From: Azoarcus sp. TTM-91
GTDB lineage: Bacteria; Pseudomonadota; Gammaproteobacteria; Burkholderiales; Rhodocyclaceae
Assembly: GCF_012911025.1 (NCBI RefSeq)
Contig: NZ_WUEI01000018.1
Location: 1 to 63,533, forward strand
DNA length: 63,533 bases
Direction: 5' to 3'
Part shown: one piece after another, positions 7,739 through 16,635 of the stretch
Layout of the letters: each line of letters opens with the position of its first letter
Position numbering within the stretch: position 1 is the stretch's first letter
The notes under the pieces: generated by a model
What the model was told of the DNA's origin: nothing
Seen by the model: only the letters and a program-made list of their open reading frames with translations
Database searches by the model: none
Program-made: the position numbers and the translations under genes

Positions 7739-9949
7739 TTACTTCCTTTGCGCACCAATCACCCCTGAAACCTCGCGAATCAATGAAATCACTTTCTGGA
7801 TCTGGGTGCCGCTGCCTACTTCCATGGTGAAACGCATGAAGGCGGTACCCTTCTTGGTGAGCGTATTTACCGCGATGACGTTGAGCTTCTCTCTCGACAG
7901 CACTTCCGATATATCCCGCAGCAATCCCTGGCGGTCTGTCGCCTGGACCGCGATATCCACCGGAAAAACAGCCTGTTTGTTGTTGTAGGCCTGGTCGCCC
8001 CACTCCGCCTCTATCACCCGCTCCGGATGGCGGTGGGCCAGCAACTGGAAATCATGGCAATCCACCCGGTGGATGGAGACGCCGCGTCCGCGGGTCACGA
8101 AACCCTCGATGGCATCCGGCGGCGCCGGCTTGCAGCAGCGCGACAGCGAGGTCATCAGCTTGCCTACACCGACGATGAGGATCTTGTCGCTGTTGTCGCC
8201 AGAGCGGCTGCGGCCGACGACGATTTCCGGCTCGGCCGGGGCCTCGGCGGATGCATCTGCCTCGCGCAGGGCCATCTGCACCGCCCGCGGCCCGATCTCG
8301 CCCCGGCCGGCGGCCACGTATAGTGCATCCGCGTTCTTGAAGCCCAGCCGCTCGGCCAGCCCGTCGATGTTGGCCTGGCCGTGGCCGTCGCGCTGCATCT
8401 CGCGGTTAACGAAGCTGCGGCCGCGACTCAGCAGTTCCTCTTCTTCCTGCTGGCTGAAGTACTGCTTGATCTTGCTCCGCGCCCGGCTGGTGGCCACATA
8501 ACCTTGGCGAGGGTCCAGCCAGTCGCGGGACGGGCCACCCTCCTTCACGGTGGTGATCTCCACCGTCTGCCCGCTCTGCAGCTGGGTATTCAGCGGCACC
8601 AGGTGGCCATCCACCTTGGCACCCCGACAGCGGTGGCCGAGATCGGTATGCAGCCGGTAGGCGAAGTCCACTGGCGTCGCGCCGGTAGGCAGGTCTACGA
8701 CCCTGCCCTGGGGGGTCAGCACATAGAGGGTATCGTCCAGCGAGGCGCGCTTGAACTGCTCCACCCATTTCGCCGAGTCGGTGACTTCATCCCGCCAAGA
8801 CAGAAGATTGCGGAGCAACGCGATCTTGTCGTCGTAATCGCCGCCGTGGCTGCTACCTTCCTTGTAGCGCCAGTGCGCCGCTACGCCGAGCTCGGCATGG
8901 CGGTGCATATCGTGGGTGCGGATCTGCACCTCCAGCGCGCGGCCATCACCGGCGAGGACCGCGGTGTGCAGCGACTGGTAGTTGTTACCCTTGGGCTTGG
9001 TGATGTAGTCGTCGAATTCCTGGCTGATCGGCTGCCACAACTGGTGGACGATCCCGAGCACCGTGTAGCAGTCCTTCACCTCCGCCACCAGCACCCGCAG
9101 GGCGCGGATGTCGTAGACCTGGGAGAAATCCAGCCGCTTCGCCCGCATCTTGTTGTAGATGCTGTAGATGTGCTTGGGGCGGCCGTGGATCTCGGCCTTG
9201 ATACCGACCTCCTCCAGTTCCTCGCCCAGCCGGGTGATCGCGTTGCGGATGAACTCCTCGCGCTCAACCCGGCGCTCGTCCAGCATTTTGGCGATGCGCT
9301 TGTAGGTGTCGGGCTCCAGGAAACGGAAGGAGAGATCCTCCAGTTCCCACTTCAGCTGCCAGACGCCGAGGCGGTTGGCCAGCGGCGCGTATATATCCAG
9401 GCTCTCCCGGGCGACCTCGAAGCGGGCCTCGCTCGGGTTCTCGGTGAAATAGCGCAGGGTCTGCGTGCGGGAGGCAAGCCGCAGCAGAACGACGCGGATG
9501 TCCTCCACCATCGCCAGCAGCATCTTGCGCAGCACTTCGGTCTGGGCGCGGATCTCCGGCGCGGTGGCGAGCGCGGTGGCGCGCGTGATGACACGCAGGC
9601 CGTTCAGCCGCAGCAAGCCATGAACAAGGCGCGCAACCGGTCCGCCGAAGCGGCTCTCGATGAGTTCGTTGCAATCGACGCCATCATCCAGGTACTCGCC
9701 GATCGCGAACAACAGCGCGGCGATCCGCGTTTCGGCATCCAGCCGCAGCGAAGCGGCAATCAGCGCCATGCCCAGCGCGTGCGTCCAGACCGACTCGCCG
9801 GTGCCCAGCACATGTCCCTCATAGGTTTCGGCGGCCAGATCCAGGGCCTTCTCGATCAACGCGCGATCGTTGGCGCAGAGACCGGCTGAGATGAGGTCTA
9901 CCGGGGGAGCGGCATCGTTGGGAGAGACGGCGTGGGTGACGGAAACCAT
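7739..9949 (-). CDS. relA: (p)ppGpp synthetase RelA (hydrolase-inactive)
   Basis: 736 residues with the full RelA/SpoT order: pseudo-HD domain (about 40-190), synthetase (about 230-350), TGS (about 400-465), a Cys-Cys...His...Cys zinc-finger-like region and a C-terminal ACT domain. In SpoT the HD domain has His-Asp; here the matching place reads Phe81-Ala82 within Leu-Leu-Phe-Ala-Ile-Gly, so hydrolysis should be lost, as in RelA. The synthetase core YDIRALRVLV and the downstream substrate-binding region look intact. It makes (p)ppGpp from GTP/GDP on starved ribosomes. It is divergent from the penicillin-binding protein gene. Confidence 0.95.
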   Translation of the reverse strand: MVSVTHAVSPNDAAPPVDLISAGLCANDRALIEKALDLAAETYEGHVLGTGESVWTHALGMALIAASLRLDAETRIAALLFAIGEYLDDGVDCNELIESRFGGPVARLVHGLLRLNGLRVITRATALATAPEIRAQTEVLRKMLLAMVEDIRVVLLRLASRTQTLRYFTENPSEARFEVARESLDIYAPLANRLGVWQLKWELEDLSFRFLEPDTYKRIAKMLDERRVEREEFIRNAITRLGEELEEVGIKAEIHGRPKHIYSIYNKMRAKRLDFSQVYDIRALRVLVAEVKDCYTVLGIVHQLWQPISQEFDDYITKPKGNNYQSLHTAVLAGDGRALEVQIRTHDMHRHAELGVAAHWRYKEGSSHGGDYDDKIALLRNLLSWRDEVTDSAKWVEQFKRASLDDTLYVLTPQGRVVDLPTGATPVDFAYRLHTDLGHRCRGAKVDGHLVPLNTQLQSGQTVEITTVKEGGPSRDWLDPRQGYVATSRARSKIKQYFSQQEEEELLSRGRSFVNREMQRDGHGQANIDGLAERLGFKNADALYVAAGRGEIGPRAVQMALREADASAEAPAEPEIVVGRSRSGDNSDKILIVGVGKLMTSLSRCCKPAPPDAIEGFVTRGRGVSIHRVDCHDFQLLAHRHPERVIEAEWGDQAYNNKQAVFPVDIAVQATDRQGLLRDISEVLSREKLNVIAVNTLTKKGTAFMRFTMEVGSGTQIQKVISLIREVSGVIGAQRK

Positions 9950-10000
9950 AGGGCGGGATTATCCCATATCGGGTCTTTCGAGGTGCTAAGATCGCGCCAC

Positions 10001-10020
10001 CGAAGGCCAGTCGGCCTTCG
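10001..10020 (+). other. perfect hairpin in the leader of the PBP gene
   Basis: CGAAGGCC and GGCCTTCG form an 8-base-pair stem with an AGTC tetraloop, 16 bases before the ATG at 10037. No T-tract follows, so it is probably not a terminator. It could stabilise the mRNA or affect ribosome access. Confidence 0.5.
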
Positions 10021-10036
10021 TCGCCCCCAGCTAGAA

Positions 10037-13000
10037 ATGACGGAAAACAATACAGCCAGGCCTCGCAGCCGGCGGCGCATCTGGATTGCCCTCGCCGTGC
10101 TGGTCATCATTGCCGGCGGAATCGGCGGGGCCTTCGTTTCCGAAGAACTCCTGAGCTCCCGCCTGCAGGCGCGCTACCTCAGCGCACTGGGCCGGGAACT
10201 GAGCTTCCCGGTGCAACCCGGCGCAGGCGAGTTCCTGCCCGCTCCCGATGGTCCCTATGACGGCCGGCTCGGTTACAACCAGATGCCCGCCTTTGTCGCC
10301 CGGCTTGTGGAGCGCGGCCATGTGGTGACCCGCCAGGCGCGCCCCTCCCCCCGCCTGGTGGAGTTGACCGATCTCGGCCTGTTCCCTATCTACCATGAGA
10401 AGAACCGCGCCGGACTGCGCCTGCTCGACTGCGAAGGCGGGGCGCTGCAGGCCGCACTTTACCCGGAACGGGGCTACGAGCGTTTCGAGGACATTCCCCC
10501 CTTGCTGGTCAATTCCCTGCTCTTCATCGAGAACCGGGAGCTGCTGGACCCCACGCAGCCGCGTCGCAATCCGGCCATCGAATGGGGACGCTTCGCCAAG
10601 GCCGCGGCAGATCAGGTCATCAGCGTCGTCGCGGAAGACCGCAGCACACCCGGCGGCAGCACGCTTGCCACCCAGATCGAGAAGTACCGCCACTCGCCCG
10701 ACGGCCGTACCGGCAGCCGGCAGGAAAAGCTGCGGCAGATGGGCAGCGCTTCGGTCCGCGCCTATCTCGATGGGGAGGACACGCTGAAAACCCGGCAACG
10801 CATCGTGCTGGACTACCTCAATACCGTTCCCTTGTCGGCCAAGGCTGGCTTCGGCGAGGTCAACGGCATGGGGGATGGCCTGTGGGCCTGGTACGGGCGG
10901 GACTTCGACGAGGTGAACCGCATCCTCGGCGGCCCCTTGGTGGAAACCGGCCGGGTGGAGAATGGCGAGGACCTGCCGGCGCGCGCGCTGGCCTTCAAAC
11001 AAGCCTTGTCGCTGACCATCGCCCAGCGGCGCCCTTCCTACTATCTGGCAGGCGGCGCCCAAGGCCTGAATGAACTGACCGACGCCCACCTGCGCCTGCT
11101 TGCCGATGAAGGCGTCATCCAGCCCTCGTTGCGGGATGCCGCCCTGGCGGTGAAGCTGAAGCTGCGCGAAGAGCCGGTCGCGGCACCGCCGGTCGCCTTC
11201 GTCACCCGCAAGGCGGTCACCTCGCTGCGTGCCCACCTTTCCGGCCTGCTGGGCGTGCCGCGGCTGTATGACCTGGACCGCCTGGATCTCTCCGCCTCCA
11301 GCACGCTGCATGGCGCGGTCCAGCGCAACGTCACAGCGGTACTGCGCGAGTTGGGCAATCCGGCCCGTGCCCGCGAGGCTGGCCTCTACGGCTTCCGCAT
11401 GTTTTCCGAGGGGCAGGATCCCTCCAAGGTGATGTTCAGCTTCACCTTGTACGAGAGCACCGGCGGCGCAAACCGCCTGCGGCTGCAGACGGACAATTAC
11501 GACCAGCCCTTCGACATCAACGAAGGCGCCAGGCTGGACCTGGGTTCGACCGCCAAGCTGCGCACCCTGGTGAGCTATCTGGAACTAGTGGCCGCGCTGC
11601 ACACCGAGTACGCCGGCCGCGACGCAGCCGAGTTGCGCCGCCTCCCCCGCCAGGGCTCCGACTTCCTCACCCATTGGGCGCTGGACTACCTTGCCACCGC
11701 GAGCGACCGGGACCTGAAGCCGATGCTGGAAGCGGCTATGGAGCGGCGCTATTCCGCCAGCCCGCAGGAGCAGTTCTTCACCGGCGGCGGGCTGCACACC
11801 TTCGGCAACTTCAACCGCGAGGACGACAAGAAAGTCATGACGGTGCGCGAGGCCTTCCGCAACTCGGTGAACCTCGTCTTCATCCGCATGATGCGCGACA
11901 TCGTCCGCTACCACGTCGCCCGGAACCCGGCCGCTTCCGGCATCTTCACCGACCCGGACGATCCCCGCCGCCGCGATTACCTCAATCGCTTCGCCGACCG
12001 CGAAGGCAAGGTCTTCCTCTCCACCTTCTATCGCAAGCACCAGGGCCGCAGCCCGGATGAGAGCGTGGGCCTGATGGTGGAAGGGCTGCAGCCGACGCCA
12101 CGGCGCCTGGCGGTGATCCTGCGGGCGACCTGGCCGCAAGCCAGCCTGGCCGAATTCGGCGACGCCCTCGGCGTACACCTGCGGGAAAGCGACAAGCTGA
12201 GCGAGGGCGAAATCCGCGATCTCTACGACCGCTTCGGTCCCGGCCGCTACTCCCTGCCAGACCAAGGCTATCTGGCCGGCGTCCATCCGCTGGAGCTCTG
12301 GCTCGCCGGTTTCCTGCGCGCCCACCCGGGCGCCACGTTGCAGCAGGTGCTGGAGGCCAGCGGCGACGAACGCCTGGCGGTCTACACCTGGCTGTTCCGC
12401 ACCCGCCACCGGAATGCACAGGACGTACGTATCCGCAGCCTGCTGGAAGTGGAAGCCTTCATCGAGATCGGCCACAGCTGGCGCCGCCTCGGCTATCCCT
12501 TCGAGTCGCTGACGCCCTCCTATGCCTCTTCCATCGGCAGCTCGGCAGACCGGCCCGCCGCGCTGGCGGAACTGGTGGGCATCATCGTGAACAAGGGCAA
12601 GCGCCTGCCGGTGGTCCGGCTGGACAGCCTGCACTTTGCCGCCGGCACGCCCTACGAAGCAGAACTGGTCCGCGGCACCGGCACGCCCGAGCAGGTACTG
12701 CCGGAGGCGCTGACCGAGGTGGTGCGCGGGGCGATGGTGGACGTCGCCGAGAACGGTACCGCGCGCAGGCTCAAGGGCGTGTTCCGCCGCAGCGACGGCA
12801 GTCCGCTGGTCGTCGGCGGCAAGACCGGTACTGGCGACCACCGCTACGACGTCTACGGCAAGGGGGGCCAGCTCGTTTCCTCCCGGGTAGTGACCCGCTC
12901 CGCCACGCTGGTCTTCCTCATCGGCGATCGCTTCTTCGGCACCCTGACTGCCTACGTCGGCGAGCCCTACGCGGAGCAGTACGCCTTCACCAGCTCCCTC

Positions 13001-13102
13001 GCCGTACAACTCGCTCGCTCCCTCGCCCCCCTGCTGGCGCCACTGATGGCGGAGGATGCACAGGGCCAGCCGGCCAGCTGCCGCCTCGCCAGCGACGCCT
13101 GA
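10037..13102 (+). CDS. large bifunctional transglycosylase/penicillin-binding protein-like
   Basis: 1021 residues. A cytoplasmic basic N-terminus and one membrane segment (about 14-34) precede a GT51-like region (Phe-Ile-Glu-Asn-Arg-Glu near residue 165, Gly-Gly-Ser-Thr-Leu-Ala-Thr-Gln near 210). A transpeptidase-like domain follows with Ser504-Thr-Ala-Lys507, Ser610-Val-Asn612 and Lys929-Thr-Gly931. The SxN-to-KTG distance is about 320 residues, much longer than usual, so a large insertion splits the domain. It should act in peptidoglycan polymerisation and cross-linking at the outer face of the inner membrane. The ATG at 10037 was chosen because the frame before it overlaps the divergent relA start. 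Confidence 0.8.
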   Translation: MTENNTARPRSRRRIWIALAVLVIIAGGIGGAFVSEELLSSRLQARYLSALGRELSFPVQPGAGEFLPAPDGPYDGRLGYNQMPAFVARLVERGHVVTRQARPSPRLVELTDLGLFPIYHEKNRAGLRLLDCEGGALQAALYPERGYERFEDIPPLLVNSLLFIENRELLDPTQPRRNPAIEWGRFAKAAADQVISVVAEDRSTPGGSTLATQIEKYRHSPDGRTGSRQEKLRQMGSASVRAYLDGEDTLKTRQRIVLDYLNTVPLSAKAGFGEVNGMGDGLWAWYGRDFDEVNRILGGPLVETGRVENGEDLPARALAFKQALSLTIAQRRPSYYLAGGAQGLNELTDAHLRLLADEGVIQPSLRDAALAVKLKLREEPVAAPPVAFVTRKAVTSLRAHLSGLLGVPRLYDLDRLDLSASSTLHGAVQRNVTAVLRELGNPARAREAGLYGFRMFSEGQDPSKVMFSFTLYESTGGANRLRLQTDNYDQPFDINEGARLDLGSTAKLRTLVSYLELVAALHTEYAGRDAAELRRLPRQGSDFLTHWALDYLATASDRDLKPMLEAAMERRYSASPQEQFFTGGGLHTFGNFNREDDKKVMTVREAFRNSVNLVFIRMMRDIVRYHVARNPAASGIFTDPDDPRRRDYLNRFADREGKVFLSTFYRKHQGRSPDESVGLMVEGLQPTPRRLAVILRATWPQASLAEFGDALGVHLRESDKLSEGEIRDLYDRFGPGRYSLPDQGYLAGVHPLELWLAGFLRAHPGATLQQVLEASGDERLAVYTWLFRTRHRNAQDVRIRSLLEVEAFIEIGHSWRRLGYPFESLTPSYASSIGSSADRPAALAELVGIIVNKGKRLPVVRLDSLHFAAGTPYEAELVRGTGTPEQVLPEALTEVVRGAMVDVAENGTARRLKGVFRRSDGSPLVVGGKTGTGDHRYDVYGKGGQLVSSRVVTRSATLVFLIGDRFFGTLTAYVGEPYAEQYAFTSSLAVQLARSLAPLLAPLMAEDAQGQPASCRLASDA

Positions 13103-13175
13103 CCCTCCGGCGACGGCCCGCGGGCGGCGCCGGCCTTGTGCCATCATCCGGCCTCGACAATAGAAACGGCTCGCA

Positions 13176-14084
13176 ATGAAACCCTTCCGGAGCGGCGCCA
13201 CGCCTGGCCACCCCTATCTCCTGCTCACCCTCACCGCCCTTTTCTGGGCCGGCAACATGGTGATGGGGCGCGCAATCCGCGCCGATGTCCCGCCCATCGC
13301 GCTGGCCTTCTGGCGCTGGGTCATCGCGCTGGCACTGGTGCTGCCCCTCGCCCTGCCCCACCTGCGCACCCAGTGGCCACTGCTGCGCAAAGCCTGGCGA
13401 CCGGTGCTCATCCTCGGCGCGGTCGGCATCGGCGGCTACAACACCTTCGCCTACATCGCCCTGCAATACACCACCGCCACCAGCGCCACTCTGCTCAATT
13501 CCTTCATCCCGGTCGCCACCATCGCGCTGGCCTTCCTGCTGCTCGGCAAGCGGCTATCGGCCATGGAGGGCTGGGGCGTGCTGGTCTCCCTGTTCGGCGT
13601 GCTCACGCTGGTGAGCCACGGCAGCCTGCAGACCTTGCTGGGACTGAGCCTGAATACCGGCGACCTGTGGATGCTCACCGCGGTGCTCACCTGGGGCCTG
13701 TACACCGTAGGGCTGCAGTGGCGGCCGCAGGGCGTGGATCCAATGCTGATGCTGGCCGCCTTCACCATGGTCGGGCTGATCGTGCTGGCGCCGGTCTACG
13801 CCTGGGAGCTGTCCAGCGGCCGCAGCATCAATCCGAGCCTGCAGGCCATCGGCGGCATCCTCTACACCGGCGTCTTTCCCGGCTTTCTCGGCTACGTGTT
13901 CTACAACGCCGGCGTCGCCGCAGTCGGCCCCAACCGCAGCTCGCTCTTCATCCACCTGATGCCGGTGTTCGCCACCATCCTGGCTGCGCTGTTCCTGGAT
14001 GAGCGGCCTTACTGGTATCACTTCGCCGGCATCGGGCTGGTGTTCGCCGGCATCCTCCTCACCACCCGCAAGCCGGCGAGCTGA
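13176..14084 (+). CDS. EamA/DMT-family transporter
   Basis: 302 residues with about ten hydrophobic helices arranged as two EamA repeats. The N-terminal repeat opens with the typical Leu-Phe-Trp-Ala-Gly-Asn, and the C-terminal repeat has the Pro-Val-Phe-Ala-Thr and Gly-Glu/Asp-Glu-Arg pattern near residues 265-280. Members export amino acids, metabolites or drugs; the substrate cannot be read from sequence. It ends two bases before mtfA, so the two are probably cotranscribed. Confidence 0.88.
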   Translation: MKPFRSGATPGHPYLLLTLTALFWAGNMVMGRAIRADVPPIALAFWRWVIALALVLPLALPHLRTQWPLLRKAWRPVLILGAVGIGGYNTFAYIALQYTTATSATLLNSFIPVATIALAFLLLGKRLSAMEGWGVLVSLFGVLTLVSHGSLQTLLGLSLNTGDLWMLTAVLTWGLYTVGLQWRPQGVDPMLMLAAFTMVGLIVLAPVYAWELSSGRSINPSLQAIGGILYTGVFPGFLGYVFYNAGVAAVGPNRSSLFIHLMPVFATILAALFLDERPYWYHFAGIGLVFAGILLTTRKPAS

Positions 14085-14086
14085 CG

Positions 14087-14866
14087 ATGCTGCAGCGTTT
14101 GAAACAGTGGCTGGGCCTGGGCGAGAGGCAGCCGCGGATCGCAGAGGAAACCTGGCGCGAAGTGGAAGCCACCCTCCCCTTCCTCGGTTTCCTGGAGGAG
14201 GCGGACAGACTGCGCCTGCGCGCCATGGCCACCGAGTTCCTGGCGGTCAAGCAGTTCCACGGCGCCCAGGGGCTGCAGCTCACCGACCGGATGCTGCTCG
14301 CGATCGCGCTGCAAGCCTGCCTGCCAGTGCTCAATCTTGGCTTGCAGGCCTACAGCGGCTGGGTGGGCATCGTCGTCTACCCGGGTGATTTCGTCATTCC
14401 ACGCAAGGAAATGGATGCGGACGGCGTGGTGCATGAGTACGACGACGAGGTCTTGGGCGAAGCCTGGGAAGGCGGGCCAGTGCTGCTCTCCTGGTTCGAG
14501 GACGAGGCGCCGGAGGGCGTGAACGTCGTCATCCATGAATTCGCCCACAAGCTGGACATGGAGAACGGCGGCGTGGATGGTCTGCCGCGGCTGCGGCCCG
14601 GCATGTCGGCCCAGGCCTGGGCGGAGGCCTTCGAGCTGGCCTACGAGCAGTTCTGCGCCCAGGTGGATGCTGGCGAGGAGACGCTGCTGGACCCGTATGG
14701 CGCTGAACATCCCGGCGAGTTCTTCGCCGTGGCCACGGAAACCTTCTTCGAGGCCCCTGCGCTGCTGCAGGAAGCCTTCCCCGAGGTTTACCGCCAGCTG
14801 GCCCGGTATTACCGGCTGGATCCCGCCGCCGGCGAGGGCAGATGGGCCGGACTGCAGCAAAGGTAA
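14087..14866 (+). CDS. mtfA: MtfA-like zinc metallopeptidase (M90)
   Basis: 259 residues. The metal-binding motif His150-Glu-Phe-Ala-His154 is followed by Lys-Leu-Asp, and a Glu-Phe-Phe-Ala-Val-Ala-Thr-Glu segment downstream supplies the third ligand, as in the M90/MtfA family. In E. coli MtfA binds the glucose repressor Mlc and has aminopeptidase activity in the cytoplasm. No Mlc homologue is visible here, so the local target is unknown. It starts two bases after the EamA gene. Confidence 0.9.
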   Translation: MLQRLKQWLGLGERQPRIAEETWREVEATLPFLGFLEEADRLRLRAMATEFLAVKQFHGAQGLQLTDRMLLAIALQACLPVLNLGLQAYSGWVGIVVYPGDFVIPRKEMDADGVVHEYDDEVLGEAWEGGPVLLSWFEDEAPEGVNVVIHEFAHKLDMENGGVDGLPRLRPGMSAQAWAEAFELAYEQFCAQVDAGEETLLDPYGAEHPGEFFAVATETFFEAPALLQEAFPEVYRQLARYYRLDPAAGEGRWAGLQQR

Positions 14867-14993
14867 TAAAAACTCATTTGTCGCAAATCCCCTGACCACA
14901 AGGGTTTCAGCGGCAAAATCCATTCCTGGAAATTGTTTTTCACATTGCGGGATCGAAGCCGTTTGGCACTCCCCCATTCGCCTGCCTAAGCTG

Positions 14994-15020
14994 AAATCAC
15001 CGCTCTTGCGGCGGTGATTT
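14994..15020 (+). other. leader hairpin before the host-attachment protein gene
   Basis: AAATCACCGC (14994-15003) pairs perfectly with 15011-15020 over 10 bases around a 7-base loop. A short T-containing tract follows, then the ribosome binding site GGAGG at about 15031. It could be an attenuator or terminator of upstream transcription, or a 5' UTR stability element. Confidence 0.5.
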
Positions 15021-15043
15021 GTTCTTGCAACGGAGGGTGTCAC

Positions 15044-15484
15044 ATGGCCATTACCTGGATTCTGGTTGCTAACGCCAGCCTGGCGAAGCTGTATGCGAAC
15101 CTCGGCCCGAACAAGGGCTTGAAGCTGGTAAAGGAACTAATCCATCCGGCTAGCCGCCGGAAAAACGCCGACCTCGTAACCGACCGCCCCGGCAGCATGG
15201 CGGCAGGTGGTGTCTCAGGGGGCGCCAAGCAGCCGCAAACCTTGCCGAAGCAGCATGAGGCCAAGGTATTCGCGCAGGAGATCGCACAGACGCTCTACCT
15301 GGGGCGGGCGCAGAACGCGTTCCGCCGCGCCATCATCGTGGCTCCGCCGGCATTCATGGGGATGCTCAACACCGTGATGGATGGGCCCACCGCCCAGCTT
15401 GTCTCGGACCGTTTCGAGAAGGACTACACCAAGACGCCTGAACCGGAACTGGCCCTGCGCCTTTCCACCGCAATCTACCTCTGA
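15044..15484 (+). CDS. host attachment protein family (BaeRF-like)
   Basis: 146 residues. The start at 15044 follows a clear ribosome binding site (GGAGG, 8-9 bases away); the frame is open from 15014 but would skip it. The N-terminus TWILVANASLAKLY and the middle LVTDRPG and VFAQEIAQTL segments match the host-attachment protein family first described in Agrobacterium; related proteins resemble the release-factor eRF1 fold and their true function is unresolved. It is a single-gene unit: hairpin in the leader, three hairpins behind the stop. Confidence 0.82.
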   Translation: MAITWILVANASLAKLYANLGPNKGLKLVKELIHPASRRKNADLVTDRPGSMAAGGVSGGAKQPQTLPKQHEAKVFAQEIAQTLYLGRAQNAFRRAIIVAPPAFMGMLNTVMDGPTAQLVSDRFEKDYTKTPEPELALRLSTAIYL

Positions 15485-15492
15485 TTTCGACT

Positions 15493-15560
15493 GCCTCCCT
15501 CAGGGAGGCGCGAGGGCCGCTCCGGACGGCCCGACCACCGCGGGGCGCTTGGCGCCCCGC
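15493..15560. terminator. three tandem hairpins between convergent genes
   Basis: Three stems follow each other: GCCTCCCT/AGGGAGGC (15493-15509), GGGCCG/CGGCCC (15514-15532) and GCGGGGCGC/GCGCCCCGC (15540-15560). None has a good T-tract, so termination may need Rho or rest on structure. They separate the host-attachment gene from thpR, which comes in from the other side. Confidence 0.5.
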
Positions 15561-15596
15561 ATTCATTCCGGCGCCCTCAAGCCACCGCGGTCATGC

Positions 15597-16121
15597 TCAC
15601 AGCGGCCACTCTCCCAGCGTACGGTAACTGGCCCCGTCGGGCAGCCGTTGCGATTCGACCAGCCGGAAGGCGTCCACCGCCCAGCCCAGCCCTTCTCCGC
15701 AGCACGCTTCCGCCGGCGCGCTCCGGGCATTGCGCAATACCGTCACATGCGGCTTGTAGCTGCCCCCCTCCAGTTGGAATCCAGCGCTGCGCAGCCCGGC
15801 ACACAGCTTCGTCTGCAGCAGATCCAAGGGCGCTGGCACCTCCTCGGGCGCCAGCCAGATGATGCGATGCCCATGCCAGCTACCCTGGCGCGTCAAGCTG
15901 ATGCGGAAAGGCACGGCGGCCACACGGGATGCCACCGCCTGAAGTTCGGGCAGGCGGTGGCGTTCGACATCACCGAGAAAGGCCAAGGTCATGTGCAACG
16001 TGTCCGGCCGCATCACCCTGCCCTTGCAGCTTTGCTGCAGCCGGAGCGCTTGGCGGTGGATCGCCCTGGCCAGTCCGGGCGAGGGCCAGCAGGCGAAGAA
16101 CACTCGGGCACGCTCGCTCAT
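15597..16121 (-). CDS. thpR: RNA 2',3'-cyclic phosphodiesterase (LigT/ThpR)
   Basis: 174 residues, 2H phosphoesterase family. Both catalytic motifs are present: His-Met-Thr-Leu-Ala-Phe-Leu-Gly in the first half and His-Val-Thr-Val-Leu in the second. The enzyme opens 2',3'-cyclic phosphate ends of RNA. I set the start at 16121 (MSERARVFFACWP); the longer frame runs into ispF. It is the last gene of a minus-strand run ispD-ispF-thpR, 25 bases after ispF. Confidence 0.92.
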   Translation of the reverse strand: MSERARVFFACWPSPGLARAIHRQALRLQQSCKGRVMRPDTLHMTLAFLGDVERHRLPELQAVASRVAAVPFRISLTRQGSWHGHRIIWLAPEEVPAPLDLLQTKLCAGLRSAGFQLEGGSYKPHVTVLRNARSAPAEACCGEGLGWAVDAFRLVESQRLPDGASYRTLGEWPL

Positions 16122-16146
16122 CGCCGGCCTGCCGCCTGCCCGTCCC

Positions 16147-16635
16147 TCAGCCCGCGCGGGCGAGCAGGCAAACGACCTGGGCGGCGATGCCCTCGCCCCG
16201 GCCGGTGAAGCCCAGCTTCTCGGTGGTCTTGCCCTTGATGTTGACCGCCCTTGCATCCATCTCCAGGTCGGCCGCGATGTTGGCCACCATTGCTGGCGCA
16301 TGGGGCAGGATGCGCGGCGCCCGGCAGATCACGGTCGCGTCCACGTTGACGAGCTGCCAGCCGGCGCCACGCACGCGCGACCACGCCTCGCGCAGCAGCA
16401 CACGGCTGTCGGCACCGGCATGGGCGGGATCGGTATCCGGGAACAGGCGGCCGATGTCACCCAGGCCGGCGGCGCCCAGCACCGCGTCGGTCACCGCGTG
16501 CAGCAACACGTCTGCGTCGGAGTGGCCCAGCAAGCCCAGATGGAAGGGGATGCTGACGCCGCCAATGATCAGCGGCCGGCCAGGCACCAGGGCATGCACA
16601 TCGAAACCCTGGCCGATGCGGAAAGGCACACTCAT
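16147..16635 (-). CDS. ispF: 2-C-methyl-D-erythritol 2,4-cyclodiphosphate synthase
   Basis: 162 residues, normal length. It catalyses the fifth step of the MEP isoprenoid pathway. Zinc ligands are visible in Asp-Val-His near residue 8 and in the Gly-His-Ser-Asp-Ala-Asp-Val-Leu motif; the Phe-Pro-Asp-Thr-Asp and Asn-Ile-Lys-Gly-Lys-Thr-Thr-Glu motifs are intact. The ATG at 16635 overlaps the ispD stop as ATGA, indicating translational coupling. Confidence 0.96.
   Translation of the reverse strand: MSVPFRIGQGFDVHALVPGRPLIIGGVSIPFHLGLLGHSDADVLLHAVTDAVLGAAGLGDIGRLFPDTDPAHAGADSRVLLREAWSRVRGAGWQLVNVDATVICRAPRILPHAPAMVANIAADLEMDARAVNIKGKTTEKLGFTGRGEGIAAQVVCLLARAG

Noticed and set aside
8381..9889. 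A 502-codon open frame on the plus strand opposite relA
   Set aside because: The minus-strand frame has all RelA domains; the opposite frame is low-complexity and has no recognisable motif.
14964..14982. Perfect TGGCAC resembling a sigma-54 -24 element before the host-attachment gene
   Set aside because: The GC dinucleotide of the -12 element is not at the required 10-base spacing; the position holds TT.
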